Source: Nocardia terrae
GTDB lineage: Bacteria; Actinomycetota; Actinomycetes; Mycobacteriales; Mycobacteriaceae
DNA length: 64,000 nucleotides
Reading direction: 5' to 3'
Assembly (NCBI RefSeq): GCF_009760405.1
Contig: NZ_WRPP01000001.1
Location: forward strand, 868,001-932,000
In this document: one piece after another, positions 1 to 10,810 of the stretch
Numbering within the stretch: position 1 is the stretch's first letter
Layout of the letters: the number at the start of each line of letters is the position of its first letter
Translations under genes and position numbers: made by a program
Notes under the pieces: generated by a model
Database searches by the model: none
Told to the model about the DNA's origin: nothing
What the model saw: the letters and a program-made list of their open reading frames with translations, nothing else

Positions 1-357
1 CCCGCCGACTACAAGCAGGCGGGCTGGTACCAAAAGGGCCCCGCCCCAGGCGAACAGGGCTCCGCCGTCATCCTCGGCCACGTCGACTCCTACAAGGGCG
101 AGGGCATCTTCTTCACCCTCAAGAAGGTCAAGCCCGGCGACCTCATCGACGTCACCCGCGCCGACGGCAAAACCGCCCACTTCAAAGTCACCGACGTCCG
201 CATGTACAAGAAATCCGAATTCCCCGACCAACTCGTCTTCGGCCCCCGAGGCGGCGCCACCCTCCAAGTAGTCACTTGCGGCGGCAATTTCGACAAGGCC
301 GCCAAAAGCTACGAATCCAACGTCGTGGTCTTCTCCTCCCTCGACTCGGTGACCTAG
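1..357 (+). CDS. Class F sortase, C-terminal part (5' end outside window)
   Basis: The reading frame is open from base 1 and ends at the TAG at 355-357, giving 118 residues. It contains ILGHVDS, carrying the sortase catalytic His, and VVTCGG, carrying the catalytic Cys. A late Arg lies in the FGPRGG stretch just before the Cys. This spacing fits the small class F sortases of actinobacteria, which are membrane-anchored extracytoplasmic cysteine transpeptidases. Their substrates are usually not known. The signal/anchor region and the first part of the beta barrel lie before the window. No sortase substrate with an LPXTG-type tail was noticed in the window. The family assignment is firm; the subclass is inferred from the compact C-terminus. 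Confidence 0.85.
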   Translation, partial: PADYKQAGWYQKGPAPGEQGSAVILGHVDSYKGEGIFFTLKKVKPGDLIDVTRADGKTAHFKVTDVRMYKKSEFPDQLVFGPRGGATLQVVTCGGNFDKAAKSYESNVVVFSSLDSVT

Positions 358-436
358 CCCGTCGTCCGGTCAGCGCGGTCGGTGCCCTGACAGCGCGGGT
401 CGGCATCGTCTTCGGTGCGCCTGTTCGACTGATAGG

Positions 437-1927
437 TCAGGCGGCGCCGCGCTGGTGCAGGGTCAGGGCGGCGTACAGGTCCAGGCGGCCCTGTGGGTCC
501 AGTACTCGGCGGCCGGTGAGGGCTTCGATGCGCTCGATGCGGTAGTGGATGGTGTTCACGTGTAGGTGCATGGCTGCGCTGGTGCGGGTCCAGGAGCCGT
601 CGTTGTTCAAGAAGCTCTGCAATGTTTCCAGGAGCTGTGCGCCCTTTTCGGCGTCGTAATCGACGATCGGGCCGATGACGGCGGTCTGGAATGCCTGGGA
701 GACCGCGGTGGGGAGGCCCTCGAGCAGTGCGCTCAGGTTCGTCATCTCCGAGGCTGTGCAGACCCGGGTGCTCGTCGGCGGCCGCTGTTCGGCCGCATCT
801 GCCGCGTACTGTGCGCGGGCCAAAGCTGTTGTGAGCGTGCTCGTGTCGGCGCTCGGTCCGATGCCGACCGCGAGCGCGGGGTCTTCGGCGAGCAGGGTGC
901 GTATGGTCGCCAGGCGTTGGGTGACCGTGTCGGTGAGTCGGTGGGTGGGGGCGGTGGTGAGGCCGATGGCTTCGCCGGATCTGTTCGCGCACACCACGAA
1001 TCGGCCCGGGGTTCCCGCCAGCAGTTCGTGGACGGCGTCGACCGCCCAGGTGTCGGGTGCTCCGGGGATGCGCACGACCAGGGGCGTCAGCTTGTCGTCA
1101 GCGCCCAGGTCGAGTTCGTGCATGGTGGCCGAAATCGTCTGTGCGTCTTCGGCTTCCAGTGCGGCGAGCAATTCGGCTGTGGCAGTGGCCTGTTCGTCCA
1201 GCAGGGCCCGGTGCGTGGTGAACGCACGGGACAGCAGGGTGGCGAGTTCGTCGAGGACCGGCTGCTGCGCTCGGCTCACCACCCGGCCCGTGCGCAGGAA
1301 CCAGCCGTCGAAGGGTGAGCGCGGGGCCGGACCGACCCCGAGCCGGGTCGGGTGGGTGGCGTCGGCCGCGCCGGGGCCGCTGGCGGCGATGACGCGCCCG
1401 CTCGCGGACGCCAACTCCAGCGGCGGCAGGCCGAGGCGTTCGACCGCGGTGGCGAGCAGCTCGTCGAGCGGGGCGGCGGAGGTGATGGCCTCCCACAGCT
1501 CGTCCATCACCGTCGAGGGCAGCGCCGGGCTGTCCGATGCCCGCATGTCGGACCACAACCGCAGGTAGATGCGATCGACGATGGCCCGGAAGGTCGTCCC
1601 GCAGGGCACCGAGAACAGTGGAAGTCCGTGCCGCCGACAGGCTTCGACCAATTCCTCCGGAATACGGCCGTGCACGCCCTCGCCCGCGATCAGCGCGACC
1701 GTCCCGGCCGCCCGCGCCGCCGCCACGAATCCGCCGACCGATTCGGCATGCTGCGGCTGCCACCAGGCCAATCCGGTGAGCACGATCTCCCCGGGGGAGA
1801 GGTAGCTCGCCGGGTTTCCCACATCGACCGTGGTCACTCCGGTCACGGTGCGCCGCAGCGCCCGCCTCGGCGCCCACATGGGGGCGACACCGAGATCGGA
1901 AAGCTCCAGCACCTGTTCGACCAGCAC
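437..1927 (-). CDS. PucR-family transcriptional regulator
   Basis: About 496 residues. The N-terminal PucR domain starts near [12 protein letters not shown] and includes the [10 protein letters not shown] stretch. A GGDEF-like middle region follows. The C-terminal PucR helix-turn-helix reads [20 protein letters not shown]. PucR proteins control purine catabolism in Bacillus and many actinobacterial catabolic operons. The gene is divergent from an oxidase operon of the xanthine dehydrogenase family, so local control of that operon is the obvious inference. The frame continues upstream to a TTG at 1996, but codons between 1928 and 1996 are unlike the rest of the gene (GCT, TCT, GTA, TTT). I therefore prefer the GTG at 1927. 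The inducer is unknown. Confidence 0.88.
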   Translation of the reverse strand: MLVEQVLELSDLGVAPMWAPRRALRRTVTGVTTVDVGNPASYLSPGEIVLTGLAWWQPQHAESVGGFVAAARAAGTVALIAGEGVHGRIPEELVEACRRHGLPLFSVPCGTTFRAIVDRIYLRLWSDMRASDSPALPSTVMDELWEAITSAAPLDELLATAVERLGLPPLELASASGRVIAASGPGAADATHPTRLGVGPAPRSPFDGWFLRTGRVVSRAQQPVLDELATLLSRAFTTHRALLDEQATATAELLAALEAEDAQTISATMHELDLGADDKLTPLVVRIPGAPDTWAVDAVHELLAGTPGRFVVCANRSGEAIGLTTAPTHRLTDTVTQRLATIRTLLAEDPALAVGIGPSADTSTLTTALARAQYAADAAEQRPPTSTRVCTASEMTNLSALLEGLPTAVSQAFQTAVIGPIVDYDAEKGAQLLETLQSFLNNDGSWTRTSAAMHLHVNTIHYRIERIEALTGRRVLDPQGRLDLYAALTLHQRGAA

Positions 1928-2114
1928 TCGCCTAGCAATACCAGATGCCCGATGCCCAGCCGGAAACGCTACCTGTCGGTTTGGTTGATCATCCAAGATC
2001 CGCTCGCAGGATTCGGATGCGGCGGCGGTGGTGGGCGCGACCGCCCCGGCGCTGTACTGGCAAACGTCTCACGCCGCCGACGCGGGCGGCCTGTTATGGA
2101 GGGCGGCACAGCGA
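1928..2114. promoter_or_regulatory. Divergent promoter region between pucR-like gene and oxidase operon
   Basis: This 187-bp gap lies between divergent genes and must carry both promoters. A Shine-Dalgarno GGAGGG at 2098-2103 serves the ATG at 2115. No convincing -35/-10 pair or long inverted repeat for PucR was identified by eye. Confidence 0.5.
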
Positions 2115-2924
2115 ATGGACCTGAACACGATCGACCGGTGGCGCGCGGCCCGGACCCGCGCCGACCTGGTCCTGGCGCCGGGGGAGGCGTTCCTGGGCGG
2201 CGGCACCTGGCTGTTCTCCGAGCCGCAGGTGTACACCACCGGCCTGGTCGACCTGAGCACCATGGGCTGGCCGTCGCTCGAGGAGACGCCCCAGGGTCTG
2301 CGCATCGCGGCCACCTGCACGGTCGCCGAGCTGTCCCGCATCCGCCGGCGCGCGGGGTGGACGGCGCATCCGATCTTCTTCCAGGCGGCCACCGCGCTGC
2401 TGGCCTCGTTCAAGATCTGGAACGTGATGACGGTGGGCGGCAATATCGCCCGCTCGTACGCCGCCGCGTCGATGGTGTCGCTGGCCGCCGCGCTCGACGC
2501 CACCGCGCTGGTGTGGACCGCGAGCGGCGGCCAGTACACGATGCCGGTCGCCGAACTTCCCACCGGGAACGGAACCAGCCTGCTGCGGCGCGGAGATGTG
2601 GTGCGCTGCATCGACATTCCCGCCCACGCGCTGCGCGCCCGCACCGGGTTCCGCAAGATCGCGCTCGCCGAGATCGGCCGCAGCGCGGCGGTTCTCACCG
2701 GTCGGGTGGACGAGTCCGGCGCCGCGGTGTTCACCATCACCGCCGCCACCGAGCGCCCGGCGGTGCTGCGCTACCGCACCCTGCCCTCGGCCGCGGAACT
2801 GCGCGCCGACAGCCGCGCCGCCGACGGCTACTACACCGACCCGCTGGGCACCGCCGACTGGCGGTGCGCCGTCAGCGGAGTGCTGCTCGAGGAAATCCGA
2901 CAGGAACTGCTGCCATGGAACTGA
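2115..2924 (+). CDS. FAD-binding subunit of a xanthine dehydrogenase-family molybdenum hydroxylase
   Basis: About 269 residues. It matches the FAD subunit (CoxM/XdhB/YagS type). The nucleotide-binding segment [15 protein letters not shown] is present, and the second FAD loop reads [16 protein letters not shown]. The protein passes electrons from the 2Fe-2S clusters to FAD. The chosen ATG at 2115 has GGAGGG 11 bases upstream; an upstream in-frame start at 2028 would add unrelated sequence. The 3' end overlaps the next gene by 10 bp, implying translational coupling. At 269 residues it is near the short end for separate FAD subunits. Pairing a separate FAD subunit with a fused 2Fe-2S/Mo subunit differs from the usual three-gene layout. 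Confidence 0.85.
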   Translation: MDLNTIDRWRAARTRADLVLAPGEAFLGGGTWLFSEPQVYTTGLVDLSTMGWPSLEETPQGLRIAATCTVAELSRIRRRAGWTAHPIFFQAATALLASFKIWNVMTVGGNIARSYAAASMVSLAAALDATALVWTASGGQYTMPVAELPTGNGTSLLRRGDVVRCIDIPAHALRARTGFRKIALAEIGRSAAVLTGRVDESGAAVFTITAATERPAVLRYRTLPSAAELRADSRAADGYYTDPLGTADWRCAVSGVLLEEIRQELLPWN

Positions 2925-5755
2925 ACATCAACGGCGAGTCGTGCACCGCCGAACCCCGCGCGGGCCAGTGCCTGCGCACCTTCCTGCGCGACCAGGGACA
3001 CTTCGAGGTCAAGAAGGGTTGCGACGCAGGCGATTGCGGCGCCTGCGCGGTGCTGGTCGACGGCAAGCCGGTGCATTCGTGTCTCTATCCGGCGCAGCGC
3101 ATCGAGGGCCGCGAGGTCACCACGGTCTCGGGTCTGGGCACGATCGAGAACCTGCATCCGATGCAGCGGGCCTTCGTCGACAACTTCGCCTTCCAATGCG
3201 GCTTCTGCACGGCGGGAATGATCGTCACCGCGTCCACCCTGACCGAGGACCAGATCGGGGACATGCACCGTCTGATGAAGGGCAGCCTGTGCCGCTGCAC
3301 CGGTTACCGCTCGATCCGGCAGGCGATCCGGCAGGGCGTCAGCGCCGGGCGCGCGGACGAAAACCACGCCGGCTGCGCCTCACCGGGCAACGGGGTGGTC
3401 GGCACCTCGGTGCACCCACCGGCGGCGAAACGGGTCGTCACCGGCACCGAACCGTACACCTTCGACGTGAATGTGCCCGGCGCACTGCATATTCGGGTGC
3501 TCTCGTCCCCGCATGCGCACGCCCGCATCACCGCCATCGACACCCGGCAGGCCGAACGGCTGCCCGGCGTCGCCCTGGTGCTCGATCACCGCAACGTCCC
3601 GACGGCCCGCTACTCCACCGGACAGCACGAACGCCGCACCGACGACCCGCACGACACCCGCATCTTCGACGAGGTCGTGCGCTTCAAGGGCCAGCGTGTC
3701 GCCGCGGTGGCGGCGACCACCGCGGCCGCCGCCGAGCAGGCGTGCCGGCTGATCAAGGTGAGCTACGACGTCCTGCCCTCGGTGCACGACCCCGAGGACG
3801 CCCGGACACCGGGCGCACCGCTGGTGCATCCGGAACTGGTCGACAGCGACCAACCGGCCGAGGAACTGCCACTGGATCCCGCGCGAAATGTGGTGGCCGC
3901 CATCCACGACGGCATGGGCGGCGACATCGAGCGGGCGCTCGCCGACTCCGAAGTCACGGTCTCGGGTGAATGGCGCACCCAGCGGGTGTCGCACATGCAG
4001 CTCGAAACCCACGGCAGCATCGGCTGGTTGGACGAGGACGGGCGACTCGAGATCCGCACCAGCTCCCAGGTGCCCTTCCTGACCCGGCGCACCCTGTGCC
4101 GGCTGCTCCGGCTGCCCGAGGACCGCGTGCGGGTGTTCACCAAACGGGTCGGCGGCGGATTCGGCGGCAAACAGGAGATGCTGACCGAGGACCTGGTCGC
4201 GCTCGTGGTGCTGCGCACCCGCAAACCCGCGATCTACGAGATGAGCCGCCCCGACGAATTCGCGCGCACCTCGGTGCGGCACCCCTTCCGGGTGCGGGTC
4301 CGGCTCGGGGCCGACCGCGACGGGCGGCTCACCGCGATCGCCCTGAACGTGCTCTCCGACACCGGCGCGTACGCCAATCACGGTCCCGGCGTGATGTTCC
4401 ACGCCTGCGCGGAATCACTGAGCGTGTACCGCGCACCGGTGAAACGCGTCGACGCCGAGACGGTCTACACCAACAACCTGCCCTCGGGCGCGTTCCGCGG
4501 CTACGGCCTGGGCCAGGTGATCCTGGGCATCGAATCGGCCATGGACGAACTGGCGCTCGCGCTGGACATGGACCCGTTCGAGTTGCGGCGGATCAATGTG
4601 GTCGGCCGGGGCGACCCGCTGATCGAGGCGCATCCGGCGGACGCGGGATTGGTTTATGGCAGTTACGGTCTCGACCAATGCCTGGATCTGGTGCAGCGCG
4701 GCCTGGCCCGGGGCAACGGGGTGCCCGCGCCGGAAGGCCCGCACTGGCGGGTGGGTGAGGGCATGGCCATCGCCATGATCGCGACCATGGCCCCCTTCGG
4801 GCATGTCTCCAAATCCACGCTGTCGGTGTCGCCCGACGGCACCTACACCGCCGCCGTGGGCACCTGCGAATTCGGCAACGGCACCACCACCGTCCACACC
4901 CAGATCGTCGCCACCGACATGGCCACCGAACCGGGCCGGGTGGTGCTGACCAACGGCGACACCGACGGCGCGGTCTACGACACCGGAGCCTTCGCCTCGG
5001 CGGGCATCACGGTGGCGGGCAAGGCATTGCATGCCGCGGCGCTCGCGCTGCGGCGACTGCTGCTCGGCGTGGCGGCCGAGCTCACCGGCATCGATCCGGC
5101 CGACTGCGCGATGTGCGCCGACGGAGTCCGAACCCCGGCCCGGGAAGTCGGCTTCGCCGAGCTCATCGCCGCCTGCCCGGAGTCGAACCGCCATGGCGAC
5201 AAGGTTTTCGCGCGCGGCGACGAACTGGGCGAGTTCCGCTCACTGGCCTGGAACGTGCACGGATTCCGCGTCGCGGTCGACATCCGCACCGGCGCGGTGC
5301 GCATCCTGCATTCGGTGCACGCCGCTGACGCGGGCACCGTGCTCAATCCCGAGCAGTGCCGCGGCCAGGTGGAAGGCGGCATCGCCCAGGCCCTGGGCAC
5401 CGCGATGTACGAGGAGGTCATGGTCGACGACCAGGGCACCCTGCTCACCCCGGTCTTGCGCGCCTACCGGATTCCGCAGATGAACGACGTGCCCGAGACC
5501 GAGATCCACTTCACGACGACCTTCGACGAGCTCGGCCCGTTCGGGGCGAAATCGATGAGCGAGAGCCCCTACAACCCGGTACCGGCCGCCCTGGGCAACG
5601 CGATTCGCCGCGCGGTCGGCGAACGACCCTGCGAGACGCCGTTCTCACGCGACCGGATCTGGCGGCTGCTCAACGACTTCGAGGCCGTCCCGCAGTGGGC
5701 GCGGTCCGTGCGCGTGGCCACCCACGAGCCGGCGCGGCCGACCGTCGGCGTCTAG
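2915..5755 (+). CDS. Fused 2Fe-2S / molybdopterin catalytic subunit, xanthine dehydrogenase family
   Basis: The ORF is 946 residues from the ATG at 2915. Residues 1-150 form the ferredoxin-like and all-alpha 2Fe-2S domains, with C36, C41, C44, C56 and C95, C98, C126, C128. From about residue 170 the protein is a large molybdopterin subunit: the ASPHAHA-like [12 protein letters not shown] segment, the Moco loop VGGGFGGK at 412-419, and the C-terminal GAKSMSES stretch. E883 aligns with the catalytic base Glu of xanthine oxidoreductases. The subunit hydroxylates an N-heterocycle such as a purine, nicotinate or a similar substrate; the exact substrate cannot be read from the sequence. The fusion joins two normally separate subunits and leaves out FAD, which is encoded just upstream. 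PucR and XdhC neighbours support a purine-like role. Confidence 0.88.
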   Translation: MELNINGESCTAEPRAGQCLRTFLRDQGHFEVKKGCDAGDCGACAVLVDGKPVHSCLYPAQRIEGREVTTVSGLGTIENLHPMQRAFVDNFAFQCGFCTAGMIVTASTLTEDQIGDMHRLMKGSLCRCTGYRSIRQAIRQGVSAGRADENHAGCASPGNGVVGTSVHPPAAKRVVTGTEPYTFDVNVPGALHIRVLSSPHAHARITAIDTRQAERLPGVALVLDHRNVPTARYSTGQHERRTDDPHDTRIFDEVVRFKGQRVAAVAATTAAAAEQACRLIKVSYDVLPSVHDPEDARTPGAPLVHPELVDSDQPAEELPLDPARNVVAAIHDGMGGDIERALADSEVTVSGEWRTQRVSHMQLETHGSIGWLDEDGRLEIRTSSQVPFLTRRTLCRLLRLPEDRVRVFTKRVGGGFGGKQEMLTEDLVALVVLRTRKPAIYEMSRPDEFARTSVRHPFRVRVRLGADRDGRLTAIALNVLSDTGAYANHGPGVMFHACAESLSVYRAPVKRVDAETVYTNNLPSGAFRGYGLGQVILGIESAMDELALALDMDPFELRRINVVGRGDPLIEAHPADAGLVYGSYGLDQCLDLVQRGLARGNGVPAPEGPHWRVGEGMAIAMIATMAPFGHVSKSTLSVSPDGTYTAAVGTCEFGNGTTTVHTQIVATDMATEPGRVVLTNGDTDGAVYDTGAFASAGITVAGKALHAAALALRRLLLGVAAELTGIDPADCAMCADGVRTPAREVGFAELIAACPESNRHGDKVFARGDELGEFRSLAWNVHGFRVAVDIRTGAVRILHSVHAADAGTVLNPEQCRGQVEGGIAQALGTAMYEEVMVDDQGTLLTPVLRAYRIPQMNDVPETEIHFTTTFDELGPFGAKSMSESPYNPVPAALGNAIRRAVGERPCETPFSRDRIWRLLNDFEAVPQWARSVRVATHEPARPTVGV

Positions 5756-5809
5756 CGAACCTGGCATGGCGGTCGGCGGTAGCCGCACCGAACGAACAAG
5801 GAGGACGCG

Positions 5810-6889
5810 ATGCGTGACATCGCCGACCAATTACTGGAGTGGCTGGACGCGGGGGAGCCGTTCGCCGTCGCCTCGGTGATCGGGGTGCGCGGCAGTGCGC
5901 CGCGCGGGCCCGGTGCAGCGCTCGCGGTGCGCGCCGACGGCACGGCGCTCGGCAGCGTCTCCGGCGGCTGCATCGAGAGTGCGCTGCACGAGAGCGCATT
6001 GGCGGTATTGCGCACCGGCGAGCCGATGCGCAGCTGCTTCGACCACGACCCGGATGATCCGTTCGCGGTCGGCCTGACCTGTGGCGGGGTGATCGAAGTC
6101 CATCTCCAGCGCATCGACCCAGGATTCGACAGCGCATTGCGGAACGCGTTGCGGGCCGCCCGCGACGGCAGGGCCGTGGCGGTGGCGCGGGTCCTGGACA
6201 CCGGCGCGACACTGGCGGTGTATCCCACTCACCTCGACGGCGGCACCGGCGACGCCCAACTCGACCAACGCCTCGCCCGCACCGCACGCGCGATGCTGAC
6301 CCGGGGCCGGACCGGCCTGCGCGACGTGCGGCTGCCGGGCGGCGACGACCGGCAGGTCTTCATCGAATGCTGGTCCGCGCCACCGCACATGCTGGTCTTC
6401 GGCGCGATCGACTACGCCTCCGCCCTGGCCCGGGTCGGCAAGCTCCTCGGCTACCACGTGACCGTCTGCGACGCCCGCGCCGTCTTCGCCACCCCGGCCC
6501 GCTTCCCGGACGCCGACCGGGTGGTCGTGCAATGGCCGCACCGCTATCTCGCCGAGCACGACATCGACGAGCACACGGTGATCTGCGTGCTCACCCACGA
6601 CGCGAAATTCGACGTCCCCGTCCTCGAGTACGCCCTGCGCAGCAAGGCGGGTTACATCGGCGCGCTCGGCTCCCGCCGCACCCACCTCGATCGCATGCAC
6701 CGCCTGCGCGCTGCCGGCGTGACCGAGCACGAGCTGTCCCGCCTGCACTCCCCGATCGGCCTCGACCTGGGCGCGGGCACCCCGGAGGAAACGGCGGTGG
6801 CCATCGCCGCCGAGATCATCGCGGCCCGTACCAGCGCCACCACGCTGCCCTTGGCGGTCTCCGACGGACCGATCCGCGCGATGGCCTGA
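5810..6889 (+). CDS. XdhC/CoxI-family molybdenum cofactor insertion protein
   Basis: 359 residues. The N-terminal XdhC_CoxI domain contains VIGVRGSAPRGPGAALAV and SVSGGCIESAL. The C-terminal Rossmann-like XdhC domain contains LVFGAIDYASALARVGKLLGY and YIGALGSRRTHLDR. Proteins of this family bind the molybdenum cofactor, help its sulfuration and insert it into xanthine dehydrogenase-type enzymes. It lies 54 bp downstream of the catalytic subunit on the same strand, with AGGAGG just before the ATG, so it is very likely in the same operon. It completes a four-gene unit with PucR, the FAD subunit and the fused catalytic subunit. Confidence 0.9.
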   Translation: MRDIADQLLEWLDAGEPFAVASVIGVRGSAPRGPGAALAVRADGTALGSVSGGCIESALHESALAVLRTGEPMRSCFDHDPDDPFAVGLTCGGVIEVHLQRIDPGFDSALRNALRAARDGRAVAVARVLDTGATLAVYPTHLDGGTGDAQLDQRLARTARAMLTRGRTGLRDVRLPGGDDRQVFIECWSAPPHMLVFGAIDYASALARVGKLLGYHVTVCDARAVFATPARFPDADRVVVQWPHRYLAEHDIDEHTVICVLTHDAKFDVPVLEYALRSKAGYIGALGSRRTHLDRMHRLRAAGVTEHELSRLHSPIGLDLGAGTPEETAVAIAAEIIAARTSATTLPLAVSDGPIRAMA

Positions 6890-6951
6890 CCGAGCGGCAC
6901 GGCCCGTCGAATACCGCCGCCGCGAAGACCGGTGAGCGCCGTGTGAAGCAC

Positions 6952-7329
6952 CTACGCGCGGAGCAGCCACCGCAATCGTGGCAACTCCGCGCCCACGGTG
7001 ACCAGCGCCAGCACACTCACGACCACGGCGGCCCACACCGGCAAGATCGCCCATGCCCCGAAGACGGCCGCGAGGAGTTCCAGGAAAACGAACCCGATCG
7101 TGACGTACCCCGGCACCGGCACCATCACGTCCTTCTTGTCGCCGGGAGTGGCGAAGACGGCGGGCACTCCGATGAGCACGATGAGCGAGGCGATCGCCAG
7201 CAGTACCGAATGGTGCGCCAACGCCCACGGCGCCGTCACCCACCCCACAAGTTCGGTACAGAACCGCAGCACAGCCGGAATGCGTCCGCGGTCAGTGAGA
7301 TTCGGTGAAACGGTCGAGCGGTCGAGCAT
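6952..7329 (-). CDS. Small membrane protein, YrdB/DUF2568-like
   Basis: 125 residues with about four hydrophobic segments. The first is around RFCTELVGWVTAPWALA, the second HHSVLLAIASLIVLIGVPAVF, and two more lie in the C-terminal half. The pattern of an RF..EL helix followed by a GDKKD loop resembles the YrdB/DUF2568 family of unknown function. It is convergent with xdhC and has no evident link to it. Assignment to the family is by appearance only. Confidence 0.65.
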   Translation of the reverse strand: MLDRSTVSPNLTDRGRIPAVLRFCTELVGWVTAPWALAHHSVLLAIASLIVLIGVPAVFATPGDKKDVMVPVPGYVTIGFVFLELLAAVFGAWAILPVWAAVVVSVLALVTVGAELPRLRWLLRA

Positions 7330-7394
7330 GCCCGCCAGCCTGTCACACCTTCGACATCCTCGCCCGGCCTCGAGGGTCGCCGAAGCCTCCGCTC

Positions 7395-7787
7395 TCAGCT
7401 CGCCTCGATCTCGGTCGGATCCGGGTCGATCGGTTCCAGAGCGGACTGGGGGATGCCGGGGGACACGCCGGTGAGACTCAATGACCCATCACCCTTGTCG
7501 GCATCCTGCAGTTGCAGTCCATAGCCGTCATCGGTTTTCACGGCGATCACCCATTGGGTGGAATTGACCGGCTTCCAATCATGGTCTTGCCATACCTGCT
7601 TGATGCGATCGAAGTAGCTCCGGGTCGCCCCGGCGGCGGCTCCGCTGTACGGATTCGCCGCCATATACGCGGCGAGTGGCAAGCCGCCCGGAACCAGGGA
7701 CGCTCTCGAAGGCGCCGCGTAACTCGATGTACCGGCGGGGTCGGTCGATGGCGCGCGGCGCGCGGGTGTTGGCATGAGTCGTGTCAC
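7395..7787 (-). pseudogene. Hypothetical protein, probably C-terminal remnant of a secreted protein
   Basis: The frame encodes 130 residues. Only the last 70 or so look like a normal protein: a stretch from YFDRIKQVWQDHDW through TDDGYGLQLQDADKGDGSLSLTG. Tails of this shape (DGYGL..DA.KGDGSLS) end longer mycobacterial and nocardial lipoproteins of unknown function. The first 45 residues are low-complexity, with no signal peptide or lipobox. Nothing upstream in any frame supplies the missing N-terminal half. I read it as a decayed or truncated gene, although a short functional protein cannot be excluded. Confidence 0.4.
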
Positions 7788-7976
7788 AGTCGAACTCTGG
7801 TGGGTGGGAGCTCGTGATAATCGGCGGGGCTCGTGTCATCGGGGTTGGTGGGGCGGCCTCGCCGCTGGAAGCGGAGGCGGAGTGTGGGGACTCGAGGGCG
7901 GGGTTGCGCTGCGGGGCGGCTGGTCCGGGTATGGCGGGAATATCGTCGCGACGGCGGCGGCTATCCTTGGACGGTC

Positions 7977-9197
7977 ATGAAGTCGGCTTTCCCGGGTCCG
8001 GTCGGTGCCCAGACGGTCTACCTCGATCACGCGGCCACTACACCTATGTTCCCGGTCGCGGTCGAGGCGATGTGCGCTGCGCTGGGGACCACGGGGAACG
8101 CGTCGTCGTTGCACGGGTCGGGGCGCGCCGCGCGGCGGCTGCTCGAGGAGGCTCGGGAGTCGATCGCGGAGGGGCTGGGGGCCCGGCCCTCGGAGGTGAT
8201 CTTCACCTCGGGCGGGACCGAGAGCGACAACCTCGCCGTCAAGGGGATCTATTGGGCGCGCCGCGACGCCGACCCGAAGCGGACCCGGATCCTGGTGAGC
8301 GCGATCGAGCATCACGCGGTGCTCGACACCGTGGAGTGGCTCGAACAGCACGAGGGCGCGCGCATTACGTGGCTGGAGTGCGATGCCGAGGGCATCGTCT
8401 CGCCGCGCACGCTGCGCGCCGCGCTGGCCGCGTACGCCCACGAGACGGCGCTGGTGAGCGTCATGTGGGCCAACAACGAGGTCGGCACCATCCAGCCGAT
8501 TCAGGAATTGGCCGCGGTGGCACAGGAATTCGATGTGCCCATGCATTCCGACGCGGTGCAGGCGGCGGCGCAGCTGCCGATCGACTTCGCCCAATGCGGG
8601 CTGGCCGCGGCCTCCTTCGCGGGGCACAAGGTCGGCGGTCCGCACGGGGCCGGGGTCCTGCTGCTGGGCCGGCAGGTGCAGGCGGTGCCGCTGCTGCACG
8701 GCGGCGGGCACGAGCGGGACCTGCGGTCGGGCACCTCGGATGTGCCCGCGGCGGCGGGACTGGCGGCCGCGATCCGCGAGACCGTGGCCGGAATGCCGGT
8801 GCGCACGCTGGAATTGGAGCGGCTGCGGGACCGGCTCATCGAGGGCGTGCGCGCCGTCGTGCCGGACGCGATCCTCAACGGGGCGACCGGTGACCGGCGC
8901 ATGCCGGGCAACGCCCACTTCACGTTCCCCGGCTGCGAGGGCGATTCGCTGCTCATGCTGCTCGACGCCGCCGGGATCGAATGCTCGACCGGATCCGCGT
9001 GCAATGCGGGTGTGGCCGGACCTTCCCATGTGCTGCTGGCCATGGGTATGGAACCGGCGCTCGCGCGCGGATCCCTGCGATTCTCATTGGGACACAATTC
9101 GACCGACGCCGATATCGATGCCCTGCTGGCCGCGCTGCCGCAGGTGGTGGAGCGGGCGAAGGCGGCCGGACTGGCCGGAGCGAAGGGAGGCTTCTAG
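7977..9197 (+). CDS. iscS: Cysteine desulfurase (IscS/NifS family)
   Basis: 406 residues from the ATG at 7977; the frame extends further upstream but without homologous sequence. The N-terminus [10 protein letters not shown] is typical of the family. The PLP lysine is in [12 protein letters not shown] and the catalytic cysteine in [10 protein letters not shown]. The enzyme removes sulfur from cysteine as a persulfide for tRNA thiolation and Fe-S cluster assembly. The stop at 9195-9197 abuts the start of mnmA, so sulfur donor and tRNA thiolase are translated together, as in the equivalent Mycobacterium tuberculosis pair Rv3025c-Rv3024c. Confidence 0.95.
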   Translation: MKSAFPGPVGAQTVYLDHAATTPMFPVAVEAMCAALGTTGNASSLHGSGRAARRLLEEARESIAEGLGARPSEVIFTSGGTESDNLAVKGIYWARRDADPKRTRILVSAIEHHAVLDTVEWLEQHEGARITWLECDAEGIVSPRTLRAALAAYAHETALVSVMWANNEVGTIQPIQELAAVAQEFDVPMHSDAVQAAAQLPIDFAQCGLAAASFAGHKVGGPHGAGVLLLGRQVQAVPLLHGGGHERDLRSGTSDVPAAAGLAAAIRETVAGMPVRTLELERLRDRLIEGVRAVVPDAILNGATGDRRMPGNAHFTFPGCEGDSLLMLLDAAGIECSTGSACNAGVAGPSHVLLAMGMEPALARGSLRFSLGHNSTDADIDALLAALPQVVERAKAAGLAGAKGGF

Positions 9198-10319
9198 ATG
9201 CGAGTACTTGCCGCGATGAGTGGTGGCGTTGATTCCGCGGTGGCGGCCGCCCGCGCCGTGGATGCCGGACACGAGGTGGTCGGCGTGCATCTGGCGCTGT
9301 CGGCGAACCCGGGCACGCTACGCACCGGGTCGCGGGGCTGCTGCTCCAAGGAGGATTCCGGCGATGCCCGCCGGGCCGCCGACGTGCTCGGAATCCCTTT
9401 CTATGTCTGGGATTTCGCCGACCGGTTCAAGGAGGACGTGATCGACGACTTCGTCGCCGCGTACGCCGCCGGTGAGACCCCCAACCCGTGCCTGCGCTGC
9501 AACGAGAAGATCAAGTTCTCGGCGCTGGCCGACCGCGCGGTGGCGCTGGGCTTCGACGCCGTGGTCACCGGGCACTACGCGCGCCTCGAGGACGGCGTGC
9601 TGCGCCGGGCCGTGGACGCCGACAAGGATCAGTCCTACGTGCTGGCCGTGCTGACCCCCGAACAGCTTTCGCGCGCCATGTTCCCGGTCGGCGACACCCC
9701 CAAGCCGCAGATCCGCGCCGAGGCCGCCGAACGCGGGCTGGCCGTGGCGAACAAGCCCGACAGCCACGACATCTGCTTCATCCCCTCCGGCGACACCCAG
9801 GCGTTCCTGGGCGCGAAGATCGGCGTCCGGCCCGGCGCGGTGCTCGACGCCGACGGCACCAAGCTCGCCGATCACGAAGGCGTGCACGGGTTCACGATCG
9901 GTCAGCGCAAGGGCCTGGGCCTGCCCGGCCCGGCCGCCGACGGCAAGCCGCGCTATGTGACCGGCATCGACCCGGAGACCGGCAACGTGCACGTGGGTTC
10001 GGCCAAGGATCTGGAGGTGTGGACGGTGCTGGCCGACCGCGCCATCTGGACCTCCGGTGAAATCCCTTCCGGCCCTGTCGAATGCGTCGCCCAGGTGCGC
10101 GCGCACGGCGGCACCGCCCCGGCGGTCGCCGAGGCGGTGGACGGCGGCCTGGTGGTGCGGCTGCGCGAACCGCTGACCGGTGTGGCCCGCGGCCAGGCCG
10201 TGGTCCTCTACCGCCCCGACGAGGCGGGCGACGAGGTGCTCGGCAGCGGCACGATCAGCGGCACCGAACGCGAACCCCATTCGTACGCAAGCGAACTGGT
10301 CTCGGATAGCGCCCGGTGA
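9198..10319 (+). CDS. mnmA: tRNA-specific 2-thiouridylase MnmA
   Basis: 373 residues. The PP-loop ATPase motif [12 protein letters not shown] lies at the N-terminus. The catalytic cysteines are in the [10 protein letters not shown] segment and in [10 protein letters not shown]. The C-terminal beta-barrel domain includes [11 protein letters not shown]. The enzyme adenylates U34 of tRNAs for Lys, Glu and Gln and replaces its 2-oxygen with sulfur supplied by the desulfurase. It starts directly at the iscS stop. Its own stop overlaps the GTG of the next gene (GTGA), so that unknown gene is probably translationally coupled. Confidence 0.96.
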   Translation: MRVLAAMSGGVDSAVAAARAVDAGHEVVGVHLALSANPGTLRTGSRGCCSKEDSGDARRAADVLGIPFYVWDFADRFKEDVIDDFVAAYAAGETPNPCLRCNEKIKFSALADRAVALGFDAVVTGHYARLEDGVLRRAVDADKDQSYVLAVLTPEQLSRAMFPVGDTPKPQIRAEAAERGLAVANKPDSHDICFIPSGDTQAFLGAKIGVRPGAVLDADGTKLADHEGVHGFTIGQRKGLGLPGPAADGKPRYVTGIDPETGNVHVGSAKDLEVWTVLADRAIWTSGEIPSGPVECVAQVRAHGGTAPAVAEAVDGGLVVRLREPLTGVARGQAVVLYRPDEAGDEVLGSGTISGTEREPHSYASELVSDSAR

Positions 10320-10810
10320 CCAGCCGTCATTCGCGCAGCGACGCGAAATCATATGTAGCGCCACGAGTCCGGGTGATCCTGCGCGGCCGCATCGTATGGC
10401 GCACCGGCCTGTCCCAGCCGGCGACCCTGCGCCCGCGCCGTGCCCCCGGCAAGGCCCGGCTCGGCAAGTGGGGCGTGGTGAACCGCCAGACCCCTGAGGC
10501 GTCCCAGCCCGCCCGCACCGACACCGGCGAGTTCCTGCCGGGCGAGGCGCAGCCGGGCCCGCAGGGTCCGCACGAGGCGACGAACGGCACACCCGCCGAC
10601 CGTGGCACCGACCACGCGGGCCGCAAGCGCGCGGTCGTCCGCGTCGCCCCGTACGCCGAACGCGGAACCCGGTTCACGACCGGTTCGGGCGGGCCTGCCG
10701 AGGTGACCGAGCGCGCGGGCAAGACCTGGGACTGGTACGTCAACACGACTTGCTGGGACTGGTACACCAATTCGCCCGGCCGCACCGACCGCGGCGATGC
10801 CGACGAGTGA
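10316..10810 (+). CDS. Uncharacterised Arg/Pro-rich protein coupled to mnmA
   Basis: The product has 164 residues with no family I recognise. Third codon positions are almost all G or C, which supports real coding. The GTG start overlaps the mnmA stop by 4 bp. The first 140 residues are basic and rich in Arg, Pro and Gly, and are probably disordered. The C-terminus carries a short duplication, [15 protein letters not shown], in which WDWY recurs 8 residues apart around a single Cys. No signal peptide or membrane segment is seen. Coupling suggests expression with the tRNA thiolation genes; no function is claimed. Confidence 0.6.
   Translation: MTSRHSRSDAKSYVAPRVRVILRGRIVWRTGLSQPATLRPRRAPGKARLGKWGVVNRQTPEASQPARTDTGEFLPGEAQPGPQGPHEATNGTPADRGTDHAGRKRAVVRVAPYAERGTRFTTGSGGPAEVTERAGKTWDWYVNTTCWDWYTNSPGRTDRGDADE

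Noticed and set aside
1352..2914. Upstream extension of the fused oxidase reading frame into the PucR gene
   Set aside because: The frame is open but lies antisense to pucR and has no homology; the ATG at 2915 overlaps the FAD-subunit stop and begins directly with the 2Fe-2S domain.
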